This document shows, piece by piece, positions 37,406 to 53,300 of a stretch of DNA of 64,000 nt. The stretch lies in the NCBI GenBank assembly GCA_900708905.1, contig CAADRB010000010.1:4532072-4596071 (forward strand), read 5' to 3'. How positions within the stretch are numbered: the stretch's first letter is position 1; every line of letters begins with the position of its first letter. The position numbers were made by a program, and so were the translations under genes. This stretch comes from Hymenolepis diminuta (lineage: Eukaryota > Platyhelminthes > Cestoda > Cyclophyllidea > Hymenolepididae). The notes beneath the pieces were generated by a model that saw only the letters and a list, made by a program, of their open reading frames with translations, searched no databases and had not been told where the DNA came from.

Positions 37406-40400
37406 TGCCACCGGAGCACATTCCAATAAAATATTTTCTTAAAACCATGTGTACTGAAACTATATTCAATAGTATTTATTAATTCCTATTGCAAATTACT
37501 CCATCTAATAGATAAAGTGAATATATGATTGAATAATACGCAATATCTGCAACTTCGACTCTCATTATTGGTAATAAACTACGAAAAGTCAAATACAAAT
37601 CTAAGAATGACAGCAAATAGTAAAGTAAATGATGCTGCCTATATTTATCCGTCATCGTCCAAATTGCATTTGCTAAATTCTTTCTAAATAACAAGTTGTT
37701 TAGATCCTAACAGCTTAAACATCTGTCTCGAGGACATTTTTACCTTTATCAACAAAATGTTACAAATTTAAAAAATATAGACTTCAAAAACAAATTTGGC
37801 GGCTGACAAATCCAATTTTTGGACGGCTCTTTCGAATTTACTTAAATTATTTTGACAAAATCAAGCTTTTATCGACAACGCATATTGCTAAAATAAATTG
37901 AAAAAGAACTAAAATCATCGGAGAGCAAGTTTCATGTTACGGAACCCGAACTTAATAAATCTAATTGATGTTCACTTAAATCTCTTCGCTTCGGTTTGGT
38001 GACAAAATATATGAATATTATCTATTCATAAAGGGTACTTTTGGTATAATCAAAGTCTAGTCTCGGTGCTCCACCTAAGTGCATTTTAATAGGTTAGGGA
38101 TCAAAATTCTTTGCAACCAGAGGAAAATGTTTCAAAGTATCGTAAGACACTTTCATTTATAATATTTCTCAACAAATGTTAACGAATTACTTTTTTTTAA
38201 AAAGCCTGTATTATTTTTTAATACTTTGCAAATGGCTAAGAAATAGTCAGTAAAAATGAACAATAGGGTTTGATTTATTATATTTTACTGTAGACAAAAT
38301 GTATTCTAGTAAATGGCCTAATATGGAAATTATGACACCAACGAGATCACACAATTTTCATAAAATGCAACAGAATTGAGCATTCCAAAGTCCAAGTGCG
38401 AATATATATCTTAATTCAGTTTATTGTAAAATTGTTAAACAAAACGCACTTGAAACTGGAATAACAATTCTAATTGTCCAACCAAAATTTTCGTCATTTT
38501 AATGTTAAAATGAGAAACGATTTAGGAAATTTCAACATCAAAATTGATGTGTGGGTAAGTTGTGCTTTAAGACAAACAACTGTTCGATAAACTGTTATTG
38601 GAGTAAGCGATGGTCGCCAATACCTGACGTAATTTTATGGCATTTCATTTTGATCTAAATTCTCAACGTGCAGCCGTTTATTTTAGGGCAGTCAAAATGG
38701 ACACCAACGTGACTTAACGAAAACGAAATATCACATTTTTAAAGCCATCAAGCGGTCACTAAGATAGATCAGTAATAATATCAGATAATTTATTTTCCCT
38801 CAACGATAACTTTAAAAACACATATGTCTGTTGGAGAAACAATCAACCTTTGATCTTTCAATTACATAGTTGCTCTCTCTGATGAAATGGAGAAATTATT
38901 TGTTTCCGAGAGAAATAAAGATGTTTACAACTTCATCTGATTGTCAGATCTCTGAGAAAATGGAAAACTAGCCAAACAAACCAAATCAAACAGACGACCA
39001 TCGTTCTAGGTAAAATCTGATGTTAGCTATTATGGAAAGATGATAGGGAAAGTCGAAAATTATTCATTCAAATAAACTTGTAAACTTCAAATTTATTTTC
39101 CACTGAAAGGCACTCTCCGAAATTGACTTAATTGACCAAGTCAGAAAGAAACATTAAAAGTTGGGTTTGAATTTGTCTTTTAATCCGAATACTCTCTATT
39201 CTTTCTTCATTTCATTCAGACGCAGTTGTTATATTTTCTGTTTTCCTAAATGATGTGCATGAGCAAAGGAAGCTGAACAGGATGACCTTAGCTCTCACAA
39301 CGAAAAATTTTAGAAACATTTAAAGAAAGTTCCAATCGTCCAGTTATCTTACATGAAGCGTCTATTGCGTAGGAATTTTCGGATCATTGATTAGATTAAA
39401 GCAAATAGGTGGTTAAAATTCACAGTTTAGCGTTGCAGATTCGAGGAGATTGATTAGGTGAATAGTAGAAAAAGATATGATTCAAAATACTTGGAAAAAA
39501 AATTTGCCGAGTCTTTTAAGTATTGGTAAAAAGCGGCATTGACTAGAGAAACGTTGAGAACATTCATTACCTCGATGTGAACGTGAGAAATATTCCTGAA
39601 TAGCAGTATCAGATATGCCATTATTGGTAAATCAAAATTATCACACTGTGGTAATTGTATTTGTCTTAGCAATGCTCAATCCCAAATCACAAGTTAGGTT
39701 TCTACCACTGTGGTGGCTTATTTCTCATGTAAAAATAATTAAATTATTTTGTTTCTGACATTAATAATAATTGCCATTTTATTTGTCCAATTTATTTTAA
39801 AAACTTCCATTTTGTTTAGATGTTTACTGGTAATACATCCCACTCATGCACTTTGGTGTACTTTCATAAAACATTCATAGCATTGGTTACACAATTTCGA
39901 CGAAGCTCTTGTTGACTCTCCGGTTTAATAAATATTGTTACTTTCTGTTTTACATCGGGATTAGTTTTAAACTTTTTAATTCGTTTATAACAAGGATATT
40001 AAAATGTCCTTATTATTCTCGCCTACATGCTAATGGCTACAAGGAAAAGTAAATGTTTCAAACAGGTACGATCAACTAGTCAATTTAATTAGCATGTCAA
40101 CAAACTCGGAATATTGTGGGCTTGAACTCACTCAGAGTCCCAGAGTTCGAATTATGAAAACTGCGGTTAGAAATATTAGAATATTACAGAGTGAAAGGCC
40201 ACTATTAAGATAAGGTTATTTTGGGGCACTTAAATATGCATGTCCTCAGGCTTATAATATCAGGGAATTTCTTTGCCGTAATTGTAAATTAGGCTGATCT
40301 ACCATGAAAATTTCGATGTTTGCGTTATATTTAACCCTCCTAAACCATTAGGTGTCATAGGATCGTTTAAGTTGTACTTAATGAATCATAGGCTTTATCA

Positions 40401-43400
40401 ACGATACATTTATTTCATATGAGAATTTTATAATATAAAAAACTATATATGCCTAACTGTAAGTAAACGGATGAATTACTATTATTTGTTTCCATTAATT
40501 ATAGAACAAGATTTTCATGCATTTAAATGTTCAAGGGAAATGAAGCTGTACAACTTTGTCCATAATTCCATCTTGATGCACTTTCGGAGGCCAAACACGT
40601 TCTTCAGCCTGTTTTTAAGATGAATATTTAAAGGGATCTAAAAGTAAATTTCGAACTTTCCTGTTGCTTTCATCACAGGTGGAGTAAGGTTTGAAAAAAA
40701 GGAACGACACTCTTGCCTCTTGTTTTTGCAGATCCAGAAGTAAATAAATGTCAAGCCTCCGAAAAAAGCAATATTTAAAGTGAATTTAATATTTTCTATT
40801 TACAGCCGTCCTAGTTCATACCCAAGTAAATATAATTTAAATATAATTGTGATAGAATTTTGAGAAAGTTGGAAAAAGAATTTATAAATCAAGGCCGAAT
40901 GAGATGAAATCCTCTCTTTGTATTTCCCTTAAACATAGAAGAGAAGAAAAGCCACTTTTTTATCTAAAACTTAACAAGAGGTGTCTTAACTATATGGTGA
41001 TTTTGTTCTTTTCCCACATTATCTGTTATCGCGATTTGATTATTGATTTGCATTCTCTTTCCTGCCTTCTTCCAAACGTTTTTTGAGGGATTCATACTCA
41101 GGTCTTCATTACGTAACATCTGTATCGTGATTTAAACTCCCCAAAGAGGGTTTCTACCTCCCCTCGAAATACTCTTCTCTAATAAAATACTATATCACCG
41201 ATTCTATCTTATTTTGTCTTGCGGTAGTTGAGTCCGTATAGGTGGAAAGAGCACTAGTAAAGTTCGATTTTTTAGCTTGTACTGGCAGCTCCCAACTTGG
41301 AATTGAAACGTTAATTTATAAATAGTCACCATTTTTACTACTATCACTGAAATATCTTATTTTAGAGAGAATTTATTGCCTTCACATAATTTTTCTGAGT
41401 TAATACTAATATGAAGCTATGTCTTTACTAATATCACATAGGTTGTCTCTGCGATATTGTTAGTTGCCTAAACACGGATACAGTTGCTCGAATCTGGTAG
41501 GAAGAATGGAGATGACCTGAAACTCACACAACTATTCTGTTTCCCAATATGGAAGATCAAATTTTGACCTTCTTCCAGATTTGGTAAAGTAGAAATTGAC
41601 TGGCCATCTAGTTAGTCAATGTTTCTAACAGAGGCGAGATTAGATATTCAGAAAAGATAATAAAAATTCAGTAATCGAATATCTAGTACACAAGAGATGA
41701 AGCCTAAGAACTTTGCTTGGGAGCATGAACATCATTCGATTTTGTCTTCTAACAAAAATTCAATTACATTTTCCGAGAAAATGAGCACGAATTTGAGTAA
41801 CCTTACCATAAAATCCATATCAAAACCACGTTCATCTAGTTGAGGTGAACATGTTTCTGAATAGACTTGTCACTTAAGATTTGACTATTTGCCAGTTTTT
41901 TAACTTTATATATGACATAATTGTATGGATAAATATTTTTTATATGTTATAACACTTTTCATTATATAATGACCTGATTATGAATTGTGAATGTATGTGA
42001 AAAAAGTGGGACTTCCAGACCATACCTACATTTTTTTTTCAGACAGATGTCTTTCCATACCTTTCCGGTGACACTTCAAATGAATCATTTCCTTTTTAAT
42101 AATAAAGTAAATTAATGTTTAAACTAAATAATCTGAAGAATATAGGTAGATTACCTTGAGCGAGCACTACTTTAGAAACTAAGGTAAGCTGTTAGTCGTA
42201 GCTTATATTAACTAACGCTCTACTGAATTGAGGAGTTATTTAAACTTGTTCAAGTTCTGATATTACCTTTCTTCAAACAAATTAGAGCTGGATTGTGAAA
42301 CATGTAAACATAAAAACTTCCAGATAATTCAAATATTCGTCCATGAAAATCTCTGCCATTGTTCCCCAGTTATTTCAAAAGGCAATCTGCAAAAAAATGA
42401 ACCCTCTTTTTTACTCTGCAGATATTTAAGACAAGTAATTGCAAATTGCAACTTGAACTCCAAAGATATCTTGACTTTTAAAAAAGGAATCATCTTATTG
42501 TATCATCCCCTATATTTGCTAACTCAAATATTTAAAATTTTACGTATTTATGCCCAAATCGTATTTGGAATGCTTATAATAACTGATATGTTTTGTTTAA
42601 TTGAATGGACTCCTACATTTACTAGAAACGTACATTTTCAAGGTCAGAGTTAATAATATTAATTAAAAAAATTTATTTAAACATACTGCTCATATTGGAA
42701 ATAGAAATGAAAAATATATCCTAGAGGAGAATCATTCAGTAATGGCTATCTCCTAATTACCTGACAATCCTCGCTGCTTGTTAAATCAGTTAATCTCATA
42801 TAAACGGGCGCATTTATACAACTAAGATATGAAACATATAAATTATAAAGCTAGTAATGCAAAATTAAGTGAAAAGTTAAAAATTAATGGGATAAAAAGG
42901 AGGTAGGGATCGTAAGCTCTCTTTTTGACTTGAAATCTACTTAATTACTTTCCACGAGACCTCAAAATAAACTCTAAATGAAAAATAAATAATTGATATT
43001 TTGCATTATATTATTAAATTAAGAGCGGTATACAGAAAGACACTTATTTTCTACCCATCTCCATATCTTCACTTAATTTTAATAATGAAAAGGGACTTAA
43101 TAAGTTGGCTTTATTGCTACAAGGCCGTGAAAGTAGTGAGGTTAAGATTCATGGACTAAAATATTATCCTTCCACTTTTTATTTCAGTGATTCCTTTGTT
43201 CTTAAATTTGGTATTCACACCCTATTTTTATCATCTAGTCCATGTGTCGTTAAGTACTTAATATAATTTTTCGCACTATTAATACTATATGCAGAACATG
43301 AAATGTTTCCTCTTTTCTCATCTGAGAAAGCCAATAGTCGGAGAGTTATTAAAATTTACACTTCAAAATATTGATGCTAAGTAGAAAAAATGCTGATTCA

Positions 43401-46400
43401 GGCAATTAATGTAGATTAATTATTATTAAGACAGAGGGACAATATTTTGAGGGATGTAATTTAGTTCCACAATCAGCGCTGTTAAAGGACGGAAAAGATG
43501 ATAGGTTACTTATTTTGACCGTTTTAAGTAGCCACCTACACTCCTCTGAGCTATAATTAATCAACCCTTCATATTTTAGGAAAAATTTAAATCCTATAGG
43601 TAGATAAAAAATAGTTTTGAAATGGCCAGGAAACCATAGGATGTATTCAGGTGCTTAGTTAGAAAGCATTCGATTGGAGATAACTCCATATGAAGACTAG
43701 TGTCGAAGAATAGCTTTCGTGGCTTGACATTTCTTTAAGCTCGGAGATTATGATTATTGACAGACATCAGTGGGTTCGATTGCAAAAAATGAAAATGTAA
43801 TGTTAAGAGTCTTACTTTATTTGAATAATGAAGGTACTGCTTTTATTACTTACTCATATGGAGTATAATTCACCTTACAAGATTCAAATAATTCAAAACT
43901 CAATTTTCATGATTCAACCTCTGAGTTTTGGGAAAGTTTATATTGGTATTGCGACTTTATGCATGTGTACCATTTTACAGACTTTAGAACGATGTACTAG
44001 CCGCTAGATATTGGATTTACCGAAAAGTTTAATTCTAGGAAATGCAATACAGTGAATAACTACAGGTCATGAGCGGGGAGATGAGATCAGCAACTGCATA
44101 AAGGATAAGGCCTCTTAAAAATTCATTTCTGTTGTCCATGCGATTATTTTATGATTACTTTAAAATAACTTTATGTTTTTATTGAATTAGATGATATAAA
44201 TAAGCAATGCATTAATTTAATAAATGGTGTTGCAGCTAGATCTTCAACTAAGCAAAATGAATATGATCGCTGAACAGCATTTTAGTAATGCATTGACTTC
44301 ACTTCCAAACAATCAACGCAAACTCGGCAAAGGATTGACTAAAGCTCTTCGGGAGTAATGATTCCATTCACACATTTTTCATCGATGCTGACATTAGTGA
44401 TTCACTAATATGAGTCAGCGATAGATTTTACGTTCATTTCGGCTGCAAAAAAACCGACTTCTATTGGCCGCCCTATCTGGATTTAACTCTAGCGCATATA
44501 GGTCATATCTGCTACAACAAATCCCCCTTTTGGAATGATTGAAATCATAACATATTACGAGTGGGAAAGAAACCGTTAGTGATTGAAGCAAATTATTTAT
44601 AAAACTTGACATTTTTTCCCTTTCCTTATCTTTATTCAAGCCATAAACCATCACGTATTTTTTATTAAGAACTGCAGCCAATATAAGCAGACCGATTTTT
44701 ATGCAATTTTATTTTCATTAGCACTACTGTTTACCCAAATGACATGGAAAGAGCCTCCAAGCTTTGGAACGATAATTTGGCAGAGTCAAATTATCGTAGA
44801 ATTAAAATTGATGTAACATAATTAGCGGCCTGCTCGCCTTGACATCTACAAATGTCACATAAAGCTGTGGCAATTTTCTCTCTATTCGCGATTATTTGCA
44901 GGCCAGGCTCTGGGCCAAGGGACAAGAGAAGGGAGGTGGATTATGCTTCGAATAAGTTAAGCAATTGTGCGGACTTTTCTCAAGTAACACACCGAATAAC
45001 TAGATTTAAAGTTAATGGCCTTTAAAGTTGATATAAGGCTAAATGGATTTAGAAAAGTCAAGGCAAGCAAACGGAATGTATATAATCATTTTAAATAAGA
45101 AAGCAAGTCTTTCATTAGGATTTATTCTGTATCTGGCACTTTTAGAATTGCGAGAATATTTTCTCCCCGTTATATGTCACTATTATTTCAAAGAATTTTA
45201 TGTTAAACATGAAAAAACCGTTTGTAGGGACATATTTTATTATTAAATGGAAAGAAATTGCTGGTTACACATATTCTTCAATGATAAGTAGATTGCAAAA
45301 ACCGGCCTTTAAGCCTCAATGAGTTCATGAAAGGAAATGGGTCTGGATCCTGTTAAATTCCGTTATCCTATGGAATGGGAATATATTTTGACCATTTTTC
45401 CTTATATTACAGTTTGTCTATTATGAAAAGATTATTATACACACCTGATGACTTCATTAATTAAAAACTTATGCCATTGTGGACACTAAAGCTCACACAT
45501 TGACTAACATCTGTTTGTCATCAGCCCCAAATTGAAAGCAAATTGTTTTTTCCCCTCACCGCATTATATATTGAGGCATATTTTCATAAAAACCGTTTTA
45601 CTTTCTCAGCCTTTTTTCACAATTTCTCTCTAGCTCCTTCGCTTCTACTGATTTATTGTATTTCGTGCACAATAGTTGAGCCTAATAATAGCTTGCACTT
45701 CTAATAGTCGGGAGCGGCATCTTGGGAAGATTAAAAGTTTTGGAGAAGAATTATCATAGAATGATTGAATCTTATATTATTGCAACACCACTATTCAATG
45801 CACAAACTACTTTGTGACATCTGTTTTTTCTTTTCCATGAGAGGATTACTTCTAAAGAGTGGTGTGACCTCAACATTCTTTCTAAGTGTAAGAGTCCCCT
45901 CCATAAAGCTCCTACTGACAACAAGTTATTAAATATTCTTGCTAAAATTATTTTCTTAGATCTTTATAACCTATGTTTGAGTTTATATAGTTAAGATAAA
46001 TTTGGTAATGTAAATGTACATAGTTCACTGTCTCCCTTTAACTCATCAGTCCCTGGAACAAATAATTGATTTTCCCAGCGAGATCACAAACTATACATTC
46101 ACTGATGTATACCTAGGAAATGATCTAATCAATATAATGATCAATTGCGTTTTAGTGGGGACCGGCGGTTTAATGTAAATTCCTCATCAAAGAGGTTTTG
46201 AGATGTCATTCCTGAGCGTTACAGTGGTATTTAAAAGCGTTTGCAATGTTTAATCTGCTTGTTTGAGAATCTAGATGTTGCTGATTCGATATCCATTGGT
46301 ATTTGCAATGTGAACTGAGTTGCCAATCGCAATGATTAAGCTTATCCTACAAAAGGAGTCGCAGAGTATGAGTTACTCACCAGGGGGCTCCATGACGCTA

Positions 46401-49400
46401 TCTTTCCACCAAAAACGAGAGTTGGAAGAGTTTTCTTAAACGGACTTGGAAGAATTGTTACTGATTGATCCATAAAAATACGAAATGCTCAAACACAGCT
46501 ATTTCATTATGTTTACCTCAGTTAACTCTCACTGAAATTTAAAATGATAAAATGAAGGTCATGTTGAGTTAAAATTAGGAATAAAGTTAAGTCCATATAG
46601 CTGCTTTTATGTACAGCTTTTCCACAGATTTTCTTGGAAGGTCAATAATAACCAAGGCAGTTAGAGAGTACTAATCAGCTCGCAATTGCCAAAATAAATA
46701 TCGTCGAAAGCCGGTAATCAATTGTATATTTCACTAGTCGACAATGATTGACATTTAATTCCCCATACGAATTCGTTGAATAATTTTCGATTCCTATCGA
46801 TGTATTTTGATCATTATTCAACTACCCAATGTGCATTTTGATGGGTTTGGAGGTCAGTAGCTAAAATAAGGGCATCAGAACCATGTTTTAGGGGTATCTA
46901 ACGCACTGATCATCGCACAACTCAGGTAAATTGTGGGGAATGGGGGGAGAGAGAGCGAGTGGGATGGAACGGACCAAAAGTACTTCCCAAATGTTTGGAG
47001 AGATGCATTAGTTCATCAGTGATTTTTAATTAGTCCAAAAGAACTATTTAAGGTCATAACTATTTTCTCCCACAGTTAATTAAACAAATTTTACTTCGTA
47101 TTTTGTAACTTGGGTAGAAATATTGCAAGCAAAAGAGCAAATTTACAGGATTCAATCTACATCCAGCGTTACGTATATCAGATTAATTGGAAGCAATTTT
47201 TTAAACATCTTATCTTGTATTATGAAAAAATGAACTTTTAAGGAAATTTGTCAAATTAATGTATATTCTCTCTCATGATGAATGCCGAAAAAAGTCATTT
47301 TCCTTTAAATAGACAGGAAATATAAATGACTTTACATTTTAAATTAATTTAAGTCTGAAGTTGTGAGAAGAGATTATTGAAAATTAAGTTTCCACTTTGT
47401 TTTATTACGTTCCGAGCAGTGATACCTACGGAGATGAAATGCTATTTAAAACCGATGCCTTGGTCACCTTGTGTGGACAATAAGTGTCAGGGTTCACTCC
47501 TAAACTATAATCCAATTTACTTGCTTCTACGTTTCTGTAAAATAGGAGAACTTTGACTTCTATTAAGTTTACCACGAATGATTCTTGCTGGTACGTCTCT
47601 AATGGTAAAACCACCACCACCTTTTTATAATTGTCTGCGCAGACTCTATGTAAACTAGAGAATCATTGAAGGATCTTACTTAACCCAAACATAGGTATTG
47701 AGTACTGCGCTTAAGATTAACGCGATCTTGTTCCAGTTCCTCTTAGATTACAATTAACAGAGATTATTCGTTAGATATCCCCATTATTATTACCAATAGT
47801 TATGCAGTTTACAACTTTTCCTTAACGGAAAGCATTTAATCAAGGTACAATAAAGCAGCACAATGATGGTTAAGGGAAGGGGATCTAGTAGAAGCAGAAA
47901 GTAAAGCCGGAGCATTAAAAGAATTCTACCAAATTTGACTTTCTTCTTCGGGTTTCAAACTTTGCACTTTTCAGTCATATTCCGGGTGTCATGTTCTAAT
48001 GTTCCGGTGTCTGAATTTCAGAGTTTGTTCCCTGCGTATACAGATCATTGATTCCTTCAATTTGGATGGTTGTTCAAATATTCCAAATGTATTTTTTTCA
48101 TTTAGTAGTCAAGATCCGCATTAATGTAAATATCTTACAGTGAATTAGCTGCCCTGTTAGCTGCCCTCTCGTATACCATATCTTTGATTGATTCACTTAA
48201 GGCATTATACATAAAAGGTGACTCTTTTCTGCATTAACTGTGGAAGATTCATTAATCATTCTCTCGGAAGGGTAAGTATCCTGAGCTTCAGAAGTGATTG
48301 ACATGAAGTTGAATTGTTATCCGAGTCATCAACTTTAAGATCGGTTTCAGCGGGTTAAAAAAGTTTGATGGGCGTTACTGCGGATATCACAACTAGCAAA
48401 CCGTCAAATAGGAATGCTAGTTGAATATAAATCAATGGTAATAAATTTTAACCTACAACTAGGGGCTCAAAATTTACCAACTGAAGTTATTATTATTCTC
48501 TGCCTGTCAAAAATATTTGATTTCTATCATTAGAACGTAGAAAACAGTGAGCTAGTTCAAAAGGAGATAGTTGAGAAACCTTACTTAATTCGATTATTGG
48601 GTTCAGGTAGTGTAATTTTCATAGTTAATGTTGCAATTTTTAAATATAAGGCTCCCTAGTCAGCTGATTAATTAAGATTGGTGATTAGACCATTCAAATA
48701 GACTCCTTTAATTACCAAAAAAGCAGGATGACACTGGCTTTCATAACAACACACCTCACTAGAGTTCCTCTCCATTTTTATTATTGTACAATTCTGTTTG
48801 TAATAATAGGTATCGTAAAAGAACACAAGGCATTAATTTTATGGGCTGTGTGCTTCGCTTCCACTTCACCTCCAGTAATTTTTACAAAATTAAACTGTTG
48901 AAAGTAATCAAGGAAGGAATTGTTCAATAAATATCCAAAAAGTACTGTGTAAGTAAAATCTCCCAATGCCTAGAATGAATTTATTTCCAAAAAAAGATTA
49001 ATTAAATTTTTGTTGTTCAATTCAAAAGTAAAGTATCTCCGAAAAGGAAATGAAATTTTCATTTATTTTCGGCATTTTATTTTGTGTTAACAATAGAACC
49101 TTGGAGAATTTTCACTTTATTTTGAATTCATCGAAGTCAATTGTTCTTTTTTTAATTGTGCAGTTTTAAATAAAACATTTTATTATTCGACCACAAATGA
49201 ATATTTTTATCCTAAAGTCATTTAATAAGGTGATAAGGTGAATTCGAACACTATAAAATGAAGCACGATGAACTCTGCCATTCTGAAACATTTTTGCTAG
49301 TTCCACCAGTCCGCTTTTGGGCGTAATGATGAAGAGAAGCGGCATTACCAACTGTTTAATTAAATCAGCTGATCAATAGGCACTAAATATTGCGGACGTG

Positions 49401-50039
49401 ACATTATGCAAGAACTTGGGATCTATTTTACAGTTCGATGTTAATAATGTTAGCTCTAATAATTCCTTCGAACACATTAAGTCTTTCATGTATCCATCTA
49501 AGGCAGGATCTTTATATTAGTGGTGCCAAATAATGCTTGAACAATGAAATACTTCACAGAAAATGACCTAATTAAACGTGGTCGTGCCAATTTGAAAAAA
49601 GTGACGAAAGTAGGATTTGGCTGCCTACATCACCCTATTTGTTGAGCACGCGATGGCTTTTACAGGTTATCCCATTTTATTTTGACAGTTAATTTAATGC
49701 ACCATTTAATAAGGAAAAGTTACTCTGAACAATTAAAACTAAATATTTGTCCATCTTAATATATTCTGTTCCTTAATTCATTAATTTTAAATCACAGTCC
49801 TGCTTAGATCAAGTGTATTTAAACATTACATTTTGTAAAGGAAAATAAACTTTTAAATTTAAACTAAAATCTCCGTTTATTATTTCCTAAATTTCTGATA
49901 GGAGTAAAAGTTGTCTATGTGAATTTCAAATCTCTTCTCTGCTTATTATAGAATCCGCGCCACTTTTGCTCTACCAGGACAAATTTCTTCTTTTCAGCAA
50001 CACATGCACGCTGTGTCTGAACATCGTTTTTTATTACCA
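37406..50039. other. long AT-rich intergenic stretch, no gene recognised
   Basis: About 12.6 kb. Open frames are all under 90 codons with biased, low-information translations. A perfect 12-base palindrome gtctgcgcagac occurs at about 47633-47644, and a purine-rich GA tract at about 46930-46965. Nothing here reads as coding, RNA or intact mobile DNA. Confidence 0.45.
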
Positions 50040-50300
50040 ACATTAGATACTTGCATAAAAATTCTCTGCATACATACACCCAATATCCTCGTACTGGGAG
50101 AGGGGAAATTAAGGAAGGAAGAGAAGGAAGAAGAGGTAGTGGTCACGTACAATCTTTATGTGCGCGTGTGTGTGTACCTCTAGGTAACCAATCAGAGAAC
50201 AGATCTCTCGAGGAGGGTGGGAGAGGGCGCGAACATGGGATAAAGTAGGCGTCTAGACCATTTTGAGGGGAAAGGGGGGGGGGAGGAGGTGAGAGCGATT
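50040..50300. other. purine- and GC-rich island with CCAAT box and G-runs
   Basis: Contains a GA-rich tract (50095-50140), a short GT run (50164-50175), CCAAT at 50188-50192, gagggcgcg (50223 onward) and a G-quadruplex-capable tract with ten consecutive G (50267-50289). It stands out from the AT-rich surroundings and is like the islands at 11.8 and 20.5 kb on the opposite strand. Confidence 0.4.
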
Positions 50301-53300
50301 GTTTACAATCAGAAGGAAATTAATGTTCACTGATAACTGATCCCCAAATAAAACCCGCCAAGTTACTGCTTATAAGAGCTAGGCTAGTAACCTAATAGGT
50401 TTAGGAAGCAACACTCTGAAAGGCTATTATGGGAATAAAGCATGTAGAATAACCTACAAGGTCATGGAACTGTGTGGAGATCGTATTTTTAGGAAATGAA
50501 AGGGGAAGTAATGAGGATTTAAAATGAAATAAATTTTTACTTTTAAAACTTAACATACTTTTCGTTTGAAGCTAATTGAAAATAGCTAATTTTGTCTGAT
50601 TCATTCTACCTTAATCTAAAAGTGAAATATATATAAATTCAATCAGAATGTAAATAAACAAGTATTAATTTTAAGATCGGCTTACCGAGTCAAAACTTCC
50701 TTAGCAGCGTAGATGAGAGTGGTACCACCACAAAATCTTTAAACTGGTATGATTCAAGATGTGAGCATCTTTTTGCACTCAAGAGCGATTTTTGAAATGT
50801 GATAATGAAAATATAAGGGAAGCTAACAATTAGTTCAACTGTCCCCTTGTCGTCGTGACAATTAAGCTTTAACTGAAATTAATTCCTCAAGTTATCTTAA
50901 GTGCTAAGTGATAAAGAGACACCATCATAACTCGACTTCTGAGAAATATTCAACTTTCGGGAAAAGTCGGTCTCCTGGAAATTTTTTTGTTTCATAGCTT
51001 TCAAGGCAGATTCGACGACCTAACATAACACTAATGAGGAACCAGTTACCATCAAATGTTAGAAGTCTTTAGAAACAAATTTACGAGTTTAAAATCTCTA
51101 TTCCCTCTACCACTATCAATACTGGTGACTGCATTTCTCTCATAATTCGTACAACTGATAAGAGCTTGAAATACTCATTTTGACTTAAAAAATGAGTTGC
51201 ACTGACACTTATATATTCTGGTGGATTAATTAACATAACAAGGCACTTTTCAAGATCATTAGCGCTTCGCCTCTTGTTTTTTTTTCTAGACTCATAAATC
51301 ATTAATGCAATCAAAGCACCGTTAAATGAGATTTAAGAAAAAAGAACAAATTTGAGATAATTTATCAAAATTTAGATTAACAAATAAATTATATACAAAG
51401 TGCAATGTATAGATTTGAGATATGGTCGCACAAAATAGTTTTACCATCTCTATCGAAATAATAAAAACTTATCGGTTATTATTACCTTGAAATGTCAAAT
51501 GTCTGTCTGGAGATATAGAAAAAAACAAACATAAATTTTGTCCCAAATTTATCTATAAATTCCGGGAATATATTTTTATCTGATTTTATTCTGCAATTTA
51601 GAGAGAAAATCAGTAATTTTACTTCTTTTACAGAATGAGGACCTGAATTCGGAGTAGATCAGAAAATTCGTTCTTATTAGGCTCAGACTTATTTCTTCTA
51701 CCGAAGTAATACTCACGGATGGATTTTACTTATTCAATTGTATATAAATGTTATAGGTATGCGCAAAGACGTCAGTTAGCAAGACTTGATCCAGACTAAT
51801 AGGCGATCCTTGCCTTAACGGTTTCTTTCAGTCAGCCTGTAGTGGATCTATATCATCAGTTATCGTGATTCGCTTATCAATTTTGGTATGTTTTTCACAT
51901 AGTCATGTGCATGATACAATCCCTGACTTTTAAGCAGTTTGGCAATTTCCAGGGCCAGCCGGCATGTATTATGAAATTTTCCCCACTTAACCACAAATCC
52001 AGACTACTGACTGAATAATTACTAGCTCTTCTTTATTCTTCTCAAATAAAATGTTCTGTCAACAGCTCTGTCTCGCTCCAATCTTATGATAGCCTTCGAT
52101 TTTCCAATTAAGATGGGTACTTAGTTTTCTCAAATTTACATTGGTATCATCCAAGCAAGAATCTATTCCAACTACAAATTTTCTTTCGAATCTACCGAGC
52201 GAAAGCTGTGCTCAATAAATATATAACGCAAATATATCCCAATATATTGGTTAATAAAGCTTTAGTGACTTTTCAATCGATTCTGTATTGTTTTATTACC
52301 TTAAATTGCTAAAATAGTATAAAATCGGTCCCCAAAATAATTTCTCTTGATACAATGTCGAATCCCTATTGCAATAGCTGAAAAATAAACAGTCTAGTAT
52401 CATGTGAAAATGCAGATGTAGAAGTCAAAGGTCGCTGTTAAAATAAACATGAACCGATTTACGCCGATTTGTAAGAGTTAAAAATCTTATGTTGGTTAAA
52501 CGCTATGAATCTGTAAAACCGGCTTCAGAACAGTTGCTTTCTTCTTTGAATAGACCATTTGTAACTGGATTGTCATATACGTGAATATGAAGATAAGCAA
52601 CAAAAGTGGACGAATACTAATACTAAAAAAATACTATAATTCAATATTTATTCAATCGTCTTCATTGCTATTCAAATAAAACGCTCTCAATAATATCAAT
52701 TCTTGAAGGTCTCTAAGACAAAGAAATGCTACTTGCAAGTTGAGTTATACAAAAATCGTGGCTTTCAAGACCGAGTTCTTTAAATATCTTCTTCCTTCCT
52801 TCATCACACGTTTTACTTACTTAAGTTTCGGATTCGACTTTTAGATGAGCTTATCTTTACCCGCTTCTGATGTAAATTAATAAAAAATTGCTTTGAAGGA
52901 TTTTTTTGACGCTCCTGCTGACTTAGTTAAGCAATGAAAGGCTAGAATAATGCATATCCGAATTAAATTGAGGTAGAAATAATAGAAATCATAATAGGAC
53001 CTATTTCTATAGCTGTAATTTTATAGATTCAGAATAGAACAACATAATTCACAATTCACAGCCATGTAGTTACCCAGATATACGGCACAATTTCTGATTA
53101 ATTTTAAATTCTAATCTGATACAGAGGTCACGCTGTGGGCCTGACTCTACCAAAAAATTAGACAAATGTGACGAAAGCAATTCGAGAGAGCCAAGCGCTA
53201 TTGCCTGGTGACTAAGGAGAACCGTAAGATCTGGATAAAGAATACAACCTATTAAATTTAGATGATAAAATAATTGCACTGTAATTTTAGACAAATTTAA

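Noticed and set aside
43692..43710. gaagactagtg, resembling miR-7
   Set aside because: First bases and the 3' half differ and no precursor hairpin is evident.
47633..47644. Perfect palindrome gtctgcgcagac
   Set aside because: Isolated 12-bp palindrome without a repeat or partner site.
47709..47735. gcgcttaagattaacgcgatct, resembling a double-hairpin arm
   Set aside because: No opposite arm follows and the flanks do not match the family.
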